Origin: Paenibacillus mesophilus
GTDB lineage: Bacteria; Bacillota; Bacilli; Paenibacillales; NBRC-103111
Assembly (NCBI RefSeq): GCF_005938385.1
Contig: NZ_VCRA01000025.1
Coordinates: 1 to 64,000 of the forward strand
Length of the DNA: 64,000 nucleotides
Direction: 5' to 3'
Under the pieces are notes generated by a model, which did no database searches, was not told where the DNA came from, and saw only the letters and a program-made list of their open reading frames with translations. The translations under genes and the position numbers were made by a program. How positions within the stretch are numbered: position 1 is the first letter of the stretch; every line of letters begins with the position of its first letter. Shown here one piece after another: positions 1 to 7,858 of the stretch.

Positions 1-46
1 AGATCGCCAACCATCTGGCCAAGCTAGCCAGGTAGGGCGATCTTTT
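1..46 (+). terminator. Rho-independent terminator of a gene left of the window
   Basis: AGATCGCC at 1-8 pairs with GGCGATCT near 37-44. An inner hairpin (CTGGC/GCCAG) lies in the loop and a short T tract follows. It probably ends a plus-strand gene that lies outside the window. Confidence 0.55.
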
Positions 47-127
47 CTGTTTCTGGTTAGAGACGTCTCAGAGTTATACATTCTTGATCCAGACTAGCTC
101 GAAAAACTAGGCTTTATAAACAGCCTG

Positions 128-161
128 GCCGCGGCACATTGGATGCCGCGGCTTTCTTTTT
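128..161. terminator. Hairpin terminator between convergent transcripts
   Basis: A perfect 9-bp stem GCCGCGGCA/TGCCGCGGC at 128-152 is followed by a T-rich run on the plus strand. It lies just beyond the stop codon of the minus-strand gene at 160-2898, so it could stop transcription from both sides. The T tract is better on the plus strand. Confidence 0.7.
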
Positions 162-2898
162 ATGCTTTCACCCGCTCGCTAACGTCAAGGCAGTTCAACA
201 CCTTCTCCTGCAGCATCCGGGCCGTATAATAATAATGATTGCTCGCCTCATAGCCGATCCGGGAATCGCGCAGCATCAAATCGTACAGACGGCGGGCCGT
301 CTCCAGCTCCAGCTCCGCGAGCTCCGTCATCCGGCGCCGGGACCGCTCGCGGTCGTCCGGATTGTCCGCATTAGCCAGCTTCTCCCGCTCGCGGACGAAG
401 GCGATCTGTAGATAGGTGCTAAGGAAATGATAATAGCTTCCGAGCGATACATGCACTAAATCGGCGTACGCCGCCATTCGGCCCTCTTCCACGAGCGGGC
501 CGGCTTCGGCCAAAGCCTCCAGCCCTTCTTCCCAGCCCTCCACCAGCTTGCGGAACTGCTCCTCGAACGTATCGGCCGGATAAATCGCGCGCCACCTGTT
601 CACATCGTCGTAAGGAAATCCGACCATCGTGGCGGAATAACCGGTCGGCTGCACATGAAGCAGGTTCGACGGTCCGTAGTTTTGCGGAGCCGTATACAGC
701 ACCGACACATGAAACGGAAACTCGCGGAACGCTTTGCTGAATGCGGCCGTAGCCCGGGCGATCCCGTTCCCCGCTTGGTCCCCGAACTTGGCGGTCAACC
801 AGTCGCCCACGCCCGCACCGGCCCCGCCGCTGACGCTCTGTTCCGGATCAGGTCCAGTCGTGCCTCCGGCGGCCGATCGTTCCGTCACCCAATAATTCTG
901 TGAGGCCATCTCCAGCGTAGGTGACGGATAGCCGCCGAGCGTCCAGCTCAGCATCAGGCCGCTGACGCCTTCCCGGTTCAAGTTCTCGATATGCTCGCGG
1001 ACGAGATCGAATACGGGCAAATACGGAACCGCCGAGCATTCCCACGAGTTGTTGAACTGGACTTTGGCGTAGGCCGGCAAGCCGTTCGCCCGGGCCGCTT
1101 TCCATATGCTTCGGGACTTGTCGCTCGGACCGACGAGAGAAATCGAATAATCGATCACTTGCCCCGCTACGCCGGCTATGTTCGTCGGCATTTCATCCTC
1201 GCTGACGTTCATGACGGCCATCCCTTCGGGAAGAAGCGATATGCCCCGCTCGAGCTTCTCTTCCGTAAACCCGAGCGATTTCCGCCAAGCCCACGCGTAG
1301 TTGACGATATGGGCATCCGGCTTCGCGCTGCGCGCTCCTTCGACAATGAGACGGTTTACTTCGGAGACGACCTCTTCTTCCGGACGGGCGGCACAGCGCG
1401 GACAATCCGTACGTCCGTTAGCCGCTTTGGAGTAGCAGTTGGTCAAATTCTCCGACATCGTAATCGTGTACAAGCCGGCCAGCTCCGGGGCCGCGCGGAA
1501 TAGAGCGGCAGTCCCTTCCTTTAAATAACGCTGCACCTCGGGATGCGACGTGCACATCGAAGCATACGTACCGCTCGTTTGGCCGCGCCATTCCGGCCGG
1601 TTCTCGAAAAATTCGAGCGGCATCGAACGGGGCTCGTTGAAATACAAGTAGACGCCGATGCCGTAATCCGCCGCACGCCGAGCGAGCCTGCGCAGCCCTT
1701 CGATTCTTCGTTCCCACCCGACCGACATTTCCGGAGCTTCCGCGAACGGAACGAGCTGGTACAGCACGCATTGCAGCCATATCGCATTCACCCCGACCTT
1801 CGTCAGCCGCGCTAGCAGATCGTCCGGATAAGGGTCCAGCTCCGGGTCGAGCAAAGGATCGCCGTATACGGCAAAATAAGAATAGAGCAGCCGGAACTCG
1901 TATCGCGTATCGCGCCGGACGACACCGCGGGCAAGGTGCGGACCGCCCCGCTCGTCCATCTCCGCCGCCAACCACAGCAAGCCGCGCAGCAGCCCGTTCT
2001 CGTCCGAGGCAGTAACCCGGATGACGCTGTCCGTCACTTCGACGGCATGGCTTTCTTTCAGCTTCCCCGGAAGCGGCCCGATTTCGAGCTTCAATTCCGC
2101 CGATTCGCCTATGCTCGCGCTATCGCGAACATCCAGCTTGATACCCCATGTACGTTCGTGCTCGTCCGCGAACCGTTCGGCAAACTTGCGAACGCGCGGA
2201 CGGCCTTCCGGAACGATAATGGCAAAGCGGTCGTCGAGCAGCGTCCTGCCCGCGCCCGACTTCTCTTCGCCGCCCGCCCGCTGCGGCCGCATCGTCGCGG
2301 CGTTCCGCGATTCGTGCAGAAAATCGAACGGCTTCGCCGGTTCCGTCACGGCCGGCAGCACGAACTCGCCGCTGGCCTCCTCTCCCGCAAGCCCCGGCTT
2401 CCGGAACGGGAGCCGATTCATGCCGGCCGGCGCCTCTCCCGCAGGCGGAAAATGCGCGCTCAGCCGCTCGCGGAGCCGCTCGGTCTCAAGACGCTCTTCT
2501 TCGCTCAGCGGCCGATAATGCACCGGCGGAACGGCCGGCTTCAGGCTGCCCATCTTGATCCATAGAAAATCGTCCTCCTGAAGCGCGAACGCCAACTGCT
2601 CCTCGGTCCAATCCAGCAGAGTAAGCAGCTGCCCGTAAGGCAGCAGATGCCAATTAGCCCGCAATATCGTAATATATCCGCGCGTCAGCCAGGCGGGATC
2701 GGCCTCCTCCGGTACCGGCAAGCCCATTCCGCGAGCAACTTCTTCCAGCTCGGCGACAGTCGCTTCTAGCGTGCGCGCCAGCCGTTCAGAGGGGACAAGA
2801 CCCCAATTGCGCCATACAACCGCTTGCAAGCGTGTCGGAAAATGAGGATAAGCCAACGGCTGCCGTTTATCGGTTTCGGCAAAATGCTCCAGCTTCAT
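160..2898 (-). CDS. Large cytosolic glycoside-hydrolase-like protein (GH20/GH67-like fold)
   Basis: The protein has 912 residues and no signal peptide, so it should act inside the cell. Residues 1-200 form a family-specific N-terminal region. Residues 220-330 resemble the small alpha/beta domain that precedes the barrel in hexosaminidase- and alpha-glucuronidase-like enzymes. Residues 330-700 read as a TIM barrel, with candidate acidic residues in NEP (about 421-423) and SEN (482-484). A C-x2-C pair occurs at 499 and 502. The C-terminal 200 residues are helical. An AAGGAGC ribosome binding site supports the ATG at 2898. It stands alone, with an AT-rich promoter region upstream. Substrate and exact CAZy family cannot be named from sequence reading; the barrel assignment is inference. 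Confidence 0.75.
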   Translation of the reverse strand: MKLEHFAETDKRQPLAYPHFPTRLQAVVWRNWGLVPSERLARTLEATVAELEEVARGMGLPVPEEADPAWLTRGYITILRANWHLLPYGQLLTLLDWTEEQLAFALQEDDFLWIKMGSLKPAVPPVHYRPLSEEERLETERLRERLSAHFPPAGEAPAGMNRLPFRKPGLAGEEASGEFVLPAVTEPAKPFDFLHESRNAATMRPQRAGGEEKSGAGRTLLDDRFAIIVPEGRPRVRKFAERFADEHERTWGIKLDVRDSASIGESAELKLEIGPLPGKLKESHAVEVTDSVIRVTASDENGLLRGLLWLAAEMDERGGPHLARGVVRRDTRYEFRLLYSYFAVYGDPLLDPELDPYPDDLLARLTKVGVNAIWLQCVLYQLVPFAEAPEMSVGWERRIEGLRRLARRAADYGIGVYLYFNEPRSMPLEFFENRPEWRGQTSGTYASMCTSHPEVQRYLKEGTAALFRAAPELAGLYTITMSENLTNCYSKAANGRTDCPRCAARPEEEVVSEVNRLIVEGARSAKPDAHIVNYAWAWRKSLGFTEEKLERGISLLPEGMAVMNVSEDEMPTNIAGVAGQVIDYSISLVGPSDKSRSIWKAARANGLPAYAKVQFNNSWECSAVPYLPVFDLVREHIENLNREGVSGLMLSWTLGGYPSPTLEMASQNYWVTERSAAGGTTGPDPEQSVSGGAGAGVGDWLTAKFGDQAGNGIARATAAFSKAFREFPFHVSVLYTAPQNYGPSNLLHVQPTGYSATMVGFPYDDVNRWRAIYPADTFEEQFRKLVEGWEEGLEALAEAGPLVEEGRMAAYADLVHVSLGSYYHFLSTYLQIAFVREREKLANADNPDDRERSRRRMTELAELELETARRLYDLMLRDSRIGYEASNHYYYTARMLQEKVLNCLDVSERVKA

Positions 2899-2935
2899 AG
2901 TCGTAAGCTCCTTTCATCGGACCAACAAAGAAATA

Positions 2936-2990
2936 TAATAATTTATATTTTATATTATATATAATGGTTGAATAGTTCAAGGCAAACTTT
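2936..2990 (-). promoter_or_regulatory. AT-rich promoter region of the glycosidase-like gene
   Basis: On the minus strand a TTGAAC box is followed, after about 15-17 nt, by overlapping TATAAT/TAATAT hexamers in a very AT-rich stretch. The remainder of the gap down to the next gene at 3102 shows nothing else clear. Confidence 0.45.
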
Positions 2991-3101
2991 ATCGATTCCA
3001 CATCATTATTTCGGGACGCAAAGAAAAGGACTGCGCAGAACCGAACGCGTCCTCTCCATAATCTTTCGCCTCCGCGATCCGAACCGATGCGCGGTTGCGG
3101 C

Positions 3102-4034
3102 CTATACGCCGATGCCGGCAGGCTGCTTGCTCATCCGGCCGAGCGTCTTGTGCATCCAGATCGCGGCCTGGCTGCCTTCGCCCATCGCGATCGTCACCTG
3201 CTCCGAATGAACGCCGATGTCGCCAGCGGCCCATAAGTTCGGAACGGTCGTCATCTTCGTGCGGGCATCGGTCATAATATGACCGTTCTCGTGCCGCTCC
3301 GCCCCGAGCTGTTCGGCCAAGCTCGAACGGACTTCATTGCCTCCGAACGCAATAAAGCCGCGGTCCGCCCAAATCTCCCCACCGCTCGCGAGCATGACCC
3401 CTTGAAATAGGCCGTCATTCTCCTCCAGCACTTCCCGGATTGGCTCCGCGATAACGACGATGCCTTTCTCCCTCAAGCTTCTCGCAAGCTCCGCGGCAAT
3501 CGGCTTTCGTTCGTGATTGATGAACAACAGCTCGTCGGTCCGCTCCGACAACGTAAGCGCCATAGCCGCTCCGGAGTCGCCCGAGCCCATTACGAGCGTC
3601 TTGCGATTCCGGATCTCGAACCCGTCGCAATCGGGACAAACGTAAACCGTCTTTCCGAGACACGGCACAAGACCGGGCAAATCGGGAAACCGGTCCATAA
3701 TCCCCGTGGCCAGCAGCACTGTCCTCGCCTTGTATGCCCCGTCCCGTCCCTGAAGCACGAACAAGTCCCCAACGCGCTCCGCCTTGACGATTTCGTCCTT
3801 TACGAACTTAACTCCGGTCTTTTCGGCTTGGCTGCGTCCCAACCGGCGGAGCTCCATTCCGGATACGCCGTCCGGCCATCCGAGCACGTTATGATAGCTG
3901 CGGCATAATGCCGAACGGCCGCTGTCCATATCGGCCACAAGCGCCGAATGCCCGTATCGCCCGATTTGGATCGCCGCCTGCAGTCCCGCAATCCCTCCGC
4001 CTACAATGAAGCAATCGTATACGGTCGTCATCAT
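3102..4034 (-). CDS. Thioredoxin-reductase-like NAD(P)/FAD-dependent oxidoreductase
   Basis: This 310-residue flavoprotein has an N-terminal FAD dinucleotide-binding motif (VGGGIAGLQAA, about 11-21), a redox C-P-D-C pair at 133-136 followed by DGFE, a second dinucleotide motif GSGDSG (150-155) for NAD(P)H, and the C-terminal AAGD motif that contacts FAD. Order and length match the thioredoxin reductase family. The active-site pair is CPDC instead of the CAT/VC pair of classical TrxB, which suggests a TrxB-like subfamily whose partner is unknown. No thioredoxin gene lies nearby. It is monocistronic and divergent from the envelope pair at 4417. Confidence 0.85.
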   Translation of the reverse strand: MMTTVYDCFIVGGGIAGLQAAIQIGRYGHSALVADMDSGRSALCRSYHNVLGWPDGVSGMELRRLGRSQAEKTGVKFVKDEIVKAERVGDLFVLQGRDGAYKARTVLLATGIMDRFPDLPGLVPCLGKTVYVCPDCDGFEIRNRKTLVMGSGDSGAAMALTLSERTDELLFINHERKPIAAELARSLREKGIVVIAEPIREVLEENDGLFQGVMLASGGEIWADRGFIAFGGNEVRSSLAEQLGAERHENGHIMTDARTKMTTVPNLWAAGDIGVHSEQVTIAMGEGSQAAIWMHKTLGRMSKQPAGIGV

Positions 4035-4416
4035 CCGCCCTCCATATTATTTCATCTTCGCTTTAGTATGTCCTTCTCTCTGGCGCTCTTACGCGACAAT
4101 TGATAAAATAGTAGAGGAGCCGCCTATTTCCGACGGGATACGGTCTTATTCGCAGTTCCCATTGTCGAATACCTGTGTTAAAATGAGTATTCCGGTTGGG
4201 TATATCTGGTAGTGCAGGTGTTATTTAGCGAATCATGATTTGCTGACTTTTCGTTTACATAGAACAAAAGCTGCTTATGTCTGCATGGACGTGCGGAGTA
4301 ACTGTAATTTCAGCGAATTTACAAGGTTTCAGCAACATTTCGGCGACAATTTCGTCGAATAAGTGAGACCAATTACGTGAACTTTTACGCAAAATGTCGA
4401 AATTGAGGTGAATGCA
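4035..4416. other. Intergenic region between divergent genes
   Basis: About 380 bp separate the oxidoreductase and the rightward envelope pair. Promoters for both directions must lie here, but no well-spaced -35/-10 pair stands out by eye. No RNA gene or repeat was seen. Confidence 0.4.
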
Positions 4417-4863
4417 ATGAGTACGCCGATCGAAGCGAACGTCGCCCCTTCCATCGCTTCGGCACGAAGCGCCAAGACGGCCAAAACGGCCAAGTCGACC
4501 AAAAAATCGTACCTGTTGTTTTTCTCCAGCTGGTTTCTCCTGATCGCCTCGGGCGTGCTGGGAACGATGCTGTATACGGAGCATCTGAAGACGCAGCTCA
4601 GCTCGCACCTGGCCAGCCAGACGGAAGCGCAGCTTCAGACGATGCAGACGCAGTACCAGCAGCAGCTGGACCAGTTGAAAGCGAGCGTCACGACGGACAT
4701 TTCGGCTTTGCAGGCGAAGGTCGATTCGTTCAATGAGCTGCTCGCCTTTACGAAGGACAGCGCCAACAGCAAAACCGACAACAGCAACCAATTGTATACC
4801 CAGCTGGCGGAAGTGAAGAAGAAGCTCGACGAGCTGAAAGCGAATTTGGATGTGCTGAAATGA
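4417..4863 (+). CDS. Small coiled-coil membrane protein
   Basis: The ATG at 4417 is preceded at a good distance by GAGGTG; an in-frame GTG at 4408 lies inside that ribosome binding site and is unlikely. The 148-residue product has a basic N-terminal tail, one membrane segment (about 29-51, YLLFFSSWFLLIASGVLG) and a long Gln/Leu/Lys-rich extracellular coiled coil. Its stop overlaps the next start (ATGA), so it is translationally coupled to the phosphodiester glycosidase gene and probably forms an envelope complex with it (inference). No named family recognised. Confidence 0.8.
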   Translation: MSTPIEANVAPSIASARSAKTAKTAKSTKKSYLLFFSSWFLLIASGVLGTMLYTEHLKTQLSSHLASQTEAQLQTMQTQYQQQLDQLKASVTTDISALQAKVDSFNELLAFTKDSANSKTDNSNQLYTQLAEVKKKLDELKANLDVLK

Positions 4864-5924
4864 CGACCCGCGAACTTAACCGCTTTTTCCTGCTGTCCTG
4901 TGCTCCGTTTGTCGGCATGCTCGTATGGCTTGTATCGGCCAGCTTCACGCTGGACATGCCCGAGCTCAAACTTCCTTCGTTACATATGTTCGCCATATCC
5001 AACGAGGCGAATACGGTTCAACAAAACCTCGAGAAAGCAAAAGGCAATGCGGTCGCCACGAAGAGCACGATCGAGAAGTTTTACCAGCTGTATGAGCAAA
5101 GCGCGGCCGATACGGCCAACATGCTGAAGCTGGCGACGGCCCAAGCCGCACGTCCTTCGCTCATTTTCGACAGCCGCATCGCCGCCGAATTCGGCAAGCC
5201 GACCCGTACGGTCAGTTCGGCCAACATCGATTTGAAGCTGTATCAATTCGCCGATCCGAATTATCGAGGCTATGCGCTCAAAGTCGATATGAAATCGGAC
5301 AAAGCGATGAAGATGACGCTCGGCAAAGATAAAATCGGCAGCTCCGAGACGACGCTTGCAGCCGCGAGCCGATACGGCGCCGTGGCGGGAATCAATGCCG
5401 GCGGTTTTGCCGATACGGACGACGGCAGACGGTTTCCGCTAAGCACGACGATGCTGAACGGCAAATATGTGTACGGCTTCGAGCCGACCTTCGACAATTT
5501 GGCCTTCGTCGGGCTCAGCACCGACCGGAAGCTGATCGGCGGCAAGTTTTCCCGGCAGGCCGATTTGGACAAGCTGAATCCGTCGTTCGGCGCGACATTC
5601 GTACCGATTTTGCTGAAGGGCGGAGCGAAGCAGCAAATCCCGGCTCAATGGCAAAATTCGCCTCGGCGGGCTCCGCGCACGGTCGTAGGCAATTTCGGCA
5701 ACGACCAGCTGCTGTTCCTCGTCGCGGACGGGTATGACGAACGCGGCGGTTCCGGCGCGACACTCGCCGAGCTGCAGGACAAGCTGGCGAAGCTTCGCGT
5801 CGTCGACGCCTACAATTTGGACGGGGGAGGCTCCACCTCGCTCGTCTTCGAGGGCAGAACGATCAACAATCCGTCAGACGGACGGCTTCGTCCGCTGCCT
5901 ACGCACTTTTTGTTTTTCAAATAA
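4860..5924 (+). CDS. Membrane-anchored phosphodiester glycosidase (NAGPA domain)
   Basis: This 354-residue protein has one N-terminal membrane anchor (about 8-28), a helical spacer to about residue 100, and then the NAGPA/DUF2233 domain. Typical family motifs are visible: NAGGF near 175, the VVGNFGND segment near 280, and the DGGGSTSL signature near 320 followed by PLPTHFLFF at the C terminus. The family includes the mammalian uncovering enzyme that hydrolyses a sugar-1-phosphodiester, and bacterial members are linked to exopolysaccharide or teichoic-acid metabolism. The domain should face outside. It overlaps the upstream coiled-coil gene by 4 nt and ends the unit. The substrate is unknown. 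Confidence 0.85.
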   Translation: MTTRELNRFFLLSCAPFVGMLVWLVSASFTLDMPELKLPSLHMFAISNEANTVQQNLEKAKGNAVATKSTIEKFYQLYEQSAADTANMLKLATAQAARPSLIFDSRIAAEFGKPTRTVSSANIDLKLYQFADPNYRGYALKVDMKSDKAMKMTLGKDKIGSSETTLAAASRYGAVAGINAGGFADTDDGRRFPLSTTMLNGKYVYGFEPTFDNLAFVGLSTDRKLIGGKFSRQADLDKLNPSFGATFVPILLKGGAKQQIPAQWQNSPRRAPRTVVGNFGNDQLLFLVADGYDERGGSGATLAELQDKLAKLRVVDAYNLDGGGSTSLVFEGRTINNPSDGRLRPLPTHFLFFK

Positions 5925-5963
5925 GGATGCGGAAATGTGACGCAAATGTTCACAATTCGGCCG

Positions 5964-5992
5964 TTTTCTTTTCCAGGTCTATTGGTTATAAT
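5964..5992 (+). promoter_or_regulatory. Promoter of the 36-residue membrane peptide
   Basis: TTTTCT and TATAAT (5987-5992) are separated by 17 nt. The -35 box is weak and the -10 box is perfect. The ATG of the small gene lies about 45 nt downstream. Confidence 0.5.
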
Positions 5993-6036
5993 AGGTTTAG
6001 CTTGTCACGGTATTTCGACTGGGAGGTGCACCAGAC

Positions 6037-6147
6037 ATGGAAATTTTCGCCTCGTCTACGTTCTGGCTTGTCATGACCGTATTCGTATTGTACATCGCAG
6101 CCATTCTGACGTCTTCTTACAACGAAGATAAGACGAAAGGCTTGTAA
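6037..6147 (+). CDS. 36-residue single-pass membrane peptide
   Basis: A GGGAGGTG ribosome binding site stands 7 nt before the ATG at 6037, and the frame is open to TAA at 6145-6147. The product begins MEIFASSTFWLVMTV, has one hydrophobic segment of about 20 residues, and ends in a charged tail with EDKTKGL. A promoter (5964-5992) precedes it and a strong terminator (6176-6216) follows, so it is a self-contained transcription unit. The gene is short, but the combination of signals makes it credible. Function unknown; small membrane peptides of this kind often regulate membrane complexes (inference). Confidence 0.7.
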   Translation: MEIFASSTFWLVMTVFVLYIAAILTSSYNEDKTKGL

Positions 6148-6175
6148 TCGTACCGGCACAGCCGACGCAACCGAT

Positions 6176-6216
6176 GCCGCTCTACCGCACTCATCGTGCA
6201 GGCAGAGCGGCTTTTT
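6176..6216 (+). terminator. Terminator between the small membrane peptide gene and hisS
   Basis: GCCGCTCT pairs with AGAGCGGC, with an inner GCAC/GTGC hairpin, followed by TTTTTG on the plus strand. It separates two convergent genes. Confidence 0.75.
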
Positions 6217-6220
6217 GCGT

Positions 6221-7507
6221 TCACCGGCATTTCGCTCTCTCGACGATCCACAGGGCAAGCTCGGCAGGACCGACCGTCTCTTCCCCGGTAGCCATATCCT
6301 TCAAACGAACAAATCCCGCCGCCGCTTCATCCGCACCGATCATAACGATGAAGCGGACTCCTTTCGCGGCTGCGGCAGCAAGCGTCCGCTTCAGCTTGCG
6401 CGACCCGCTCTCCACTCTGGCCCGAATTCCTGCCGTACGGAACATGGAGGCCGACCGCAGCGTCTCGGCAATCGTATCGCCGATCGGGACGAAACATACC
6501 GCCGGAGCATCGAAACCGGGATCACCGGCTCGCAGCAGTTCCATGATCGAATCGAGGCCGAACGAAATGCCGACCGCCGGATACCGTACGTCCTCGCGTC
6601 CTACAAGCTTCCCGATGATCGCATCGTATCTCCCTCCGCTACCCAAGCTCGACTTGTATGATCCGTCAGCCGCGAATATTTCATACACCGTTCCGGTATA
6701 GAAAGACAGCCCGCGGGAGAGGAAAGGATCGAACCGGCATATTCCCGCAAGCCCCGTATCCCGCAGCAGCGTCAGCAGCTTCCGCACTTCCGTCGTTCCG
6801 GTCGTGCCCGCAAGGGCGAAACGCTCAACCAAAGCTTCGAAACCCGAAACGTCTTCCCGAATGAGCCGAGCAATCCCGGCTGCCGCTTCCGGGTCGGGCA
6901 ACTTGTCCCCAAGCTCGCTCAGTACACCGTCGACCCCGATTTTGTCGAGCTTGTCGAGCGTAAGCATGACCGACAACGCGCTTTCCCCGCTGATGCCAAG
7001 ACCGCACAGAACGTCTCCGAGAAATCGCCTGTTGTTCCAGCGTATGACGATGTCAATCCCGAGCTCCCGGAATACGTCGGCTGCAAGCCCGATCAGCTCC
7101 ACCTCCGCCTCGGGCCCTTCCGTCCCGGCAACATCCGCATCGCACTGCGTAAATTCGCGCAGCCGTCCGCGCTTTACGGGACCGTCGCGGAACACTTTGC
7201 CGATTTCATACCGTTTGTACGGCAATTCCAGACCGGGATTCATCGCGACCACTTTGGCGAAAGGCACGGTCAAGTCGTAGCGCAAGCCGAGGCTTCGGCC
7301 TCCCTGATCGGTCAGATGGTACATTTCCCGCATAATCTCTTCCCCGCCCGCATATTTCGATCCAAGCAGCGACTGCTCGTTCAGAATGGGCGTCTCCAGC
7401 GGCTCGAAATCGTACAGCGCGAATTGCCGCTCCAATGCTGCCCGGATCCGGTTTCTCAGCTTCTGCTCCCCGGCGCGGAAATCGAATGTTCCTTTTACGT
7501 TTTGCAT
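6221..7507 (-). CDS. hisS: Histidyl-tRNA synthetase (second-type HisRS)
   Basis: The 428-residue product carries the class II histidyl-tRNA synthetase layout. Motif 1/2 text around RYDLTVPFAKVVA and FRDGPVKRGRLREFTQCDAD is present, followed by the histidine-specific loop RGLSFYTGTVYE, the motif-3 sequence GSGGRYD, and a C-terminal anticodon-binding domain (about 335-425). The anticodon domain and intact loops argue for a real HisRS rather than the regulatory HisZ subunit, although HisZ cannot be fully excluded. The ATG at 7507 has AGAGG upstream; a GTG 12 nt earlier would destroy that site. It stands alone and not in a his operon. Upstream lie a His-rich leader peptide and a terminator, so expression is probably attenuated by histidine supply. 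Confidence 0.88.
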   Translation of the reverse strand: MQNVKGTFDFRAGEQKLRNRIRAALERQFALYDFEPLETPILNEQSLLGSKYAGGEEIMREMYHLTDQGGRSLGLRYDLTVPFAKVVAMNPGLELPYKRYEIGKVFRDGPVKRGRLREFTQCDADVAGTEGPEAEVELIGLAADVFRELGIDIVIRWNNRRFLGDVLCGLGISGESALSVMLTLDKLDKIGVDGVLSELGDKLPDPEAAAGIARLIREDVSGFEALVERFALAGTTGTTEVRKLLTLLRDTGLAGICRFDPFLSRGLSFYTGTVYEIFAADGSYKSSLGSGGRYDAIIGKLVGREDVRYPAVGISFGLDSIMELLRAGDPGFDAPAVCFVPIGDTIAETLRSASMFRTAGIRARVESGSRKLKRTLAAAAAKGVRFIVMIGADEAAAGFVRLKDMATGEETVGPAELALWIVERAKCR

Positions 7508-7540
7508 AATCCCTCTCACCTCTACTTGGAATTAAAAACA

Positions 7541-7573
7541 AAAAACGCGCCGGACCTCTTGGTCCCGCGCGCG
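7541..7573 (-). terminator. Attenuator terminator in the hisS leader
   Basis: On the minus strand CGCGC-G-GGACC pairs with GGTCC-G-GCGCG across an AAGA loop (one G-G mismatch) and is followed by TTTTTTG. It lies between the leader peptide and the hisS start, so transcription must read through it to express hisS. Confidence 0.8.
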
Positions 7574-7579
7574 TCGTAT

Positions 7580-7642
7580 GCCGCAGGGAGGCCAACGCGA
7601 ATAGCGTTAGCCCGCCCCGTTATATCGTAAGGGGGTGCTAAC
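7580..7642 (-). promoter_or_regulatory. Alternative-pairing segments of the hisS leader RNA
   Basis: Three related segments follow each other on the transcript. GCGTTAGC overlaps the leader peptide stop codon, GCTAACGC comes next, and GCGTTGGC follows after a 5-nt loop. The middle one can pair with either neighbour, the usual layout of a ribosome-sensing attenuator. How the choice affects the terminator at 7541-7573 cannot be decided by eye. Confidence 0.55.
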
Positions 7643-7697
7643 GCTTCTTGTGATGATGAAGTTGTGCGAACCGGAACTGAAGCTGTAATCGTGTCAT
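7638..7697 (-). CDS. Histidine-sensing leader peptide of hisS
   Basis: The 19-residue open frame reads MTRLQLQFRFAQLHHHKKR. AAGGAGG stands 8 nt before the ATG and a promoter with TATAAT lies 35 nt upstream. Three consecutive His codons (CAT CAT CAC) sit just before the first RNA stem, whose 5' arm includes the stop codon. Ribosome pausing at these codons when charged tRNA-His is scarce would change the RNA fold. The arrangement is like the his operon leaders of enterobacteria but here controls a tRNA synthetase gene. Confidence 0.75.
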   Translation of the reverse strand: MTRLQLQFRFAQLHHHKKR

Positions 7698-7729
7698 GAC
7701 CGTCCGCCTCCTTCTGCGTAATGGTTCTC

Positions 7730-7758
7730 ATTATAGCTCTCCGGAGCGCGACTAGCAA
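7730..7758 (-). promoter_or_regulatory. Promoter of the hisS leader
   Basis: On the minus strand TTGCTA and TATAAT are separated by exactly 17 nt. The leader peptide ATG follows about 33 nt further on. Confidence 0.75.
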
Positions 7759-7765
7759 TACCAAA

Positions 7766-7802
7766 ACAAAAAAAGCACCCCCGACTTCATTGCGGTGATG
7801 CT
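7766..7802 (-). terminator. Terminator of the AbrB-like gene
   Basis: On the minus strand AGCATCACCG pairs with CGGGGGTGCT (one mismatch, one wobble) followed by a run of seven T. It lies between the end of the AbrB-like gene and the hisS promoter. Confidence 0.7.
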
Positions 7803-7858
7803 TGCGTCTTTCGTGCAGTCTCACTTCGGTGATGACGCAAAGTCATTGTATATAACAA

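Noticed and set aside
6221..7507. HisZ regulatory subunit of ATP phosphoribosyltransferase
   Set aside because: The product keeps a C-terminal anticodon-binding domain and the histidine-specific loops, and there is no hisG or other his gene next to it.
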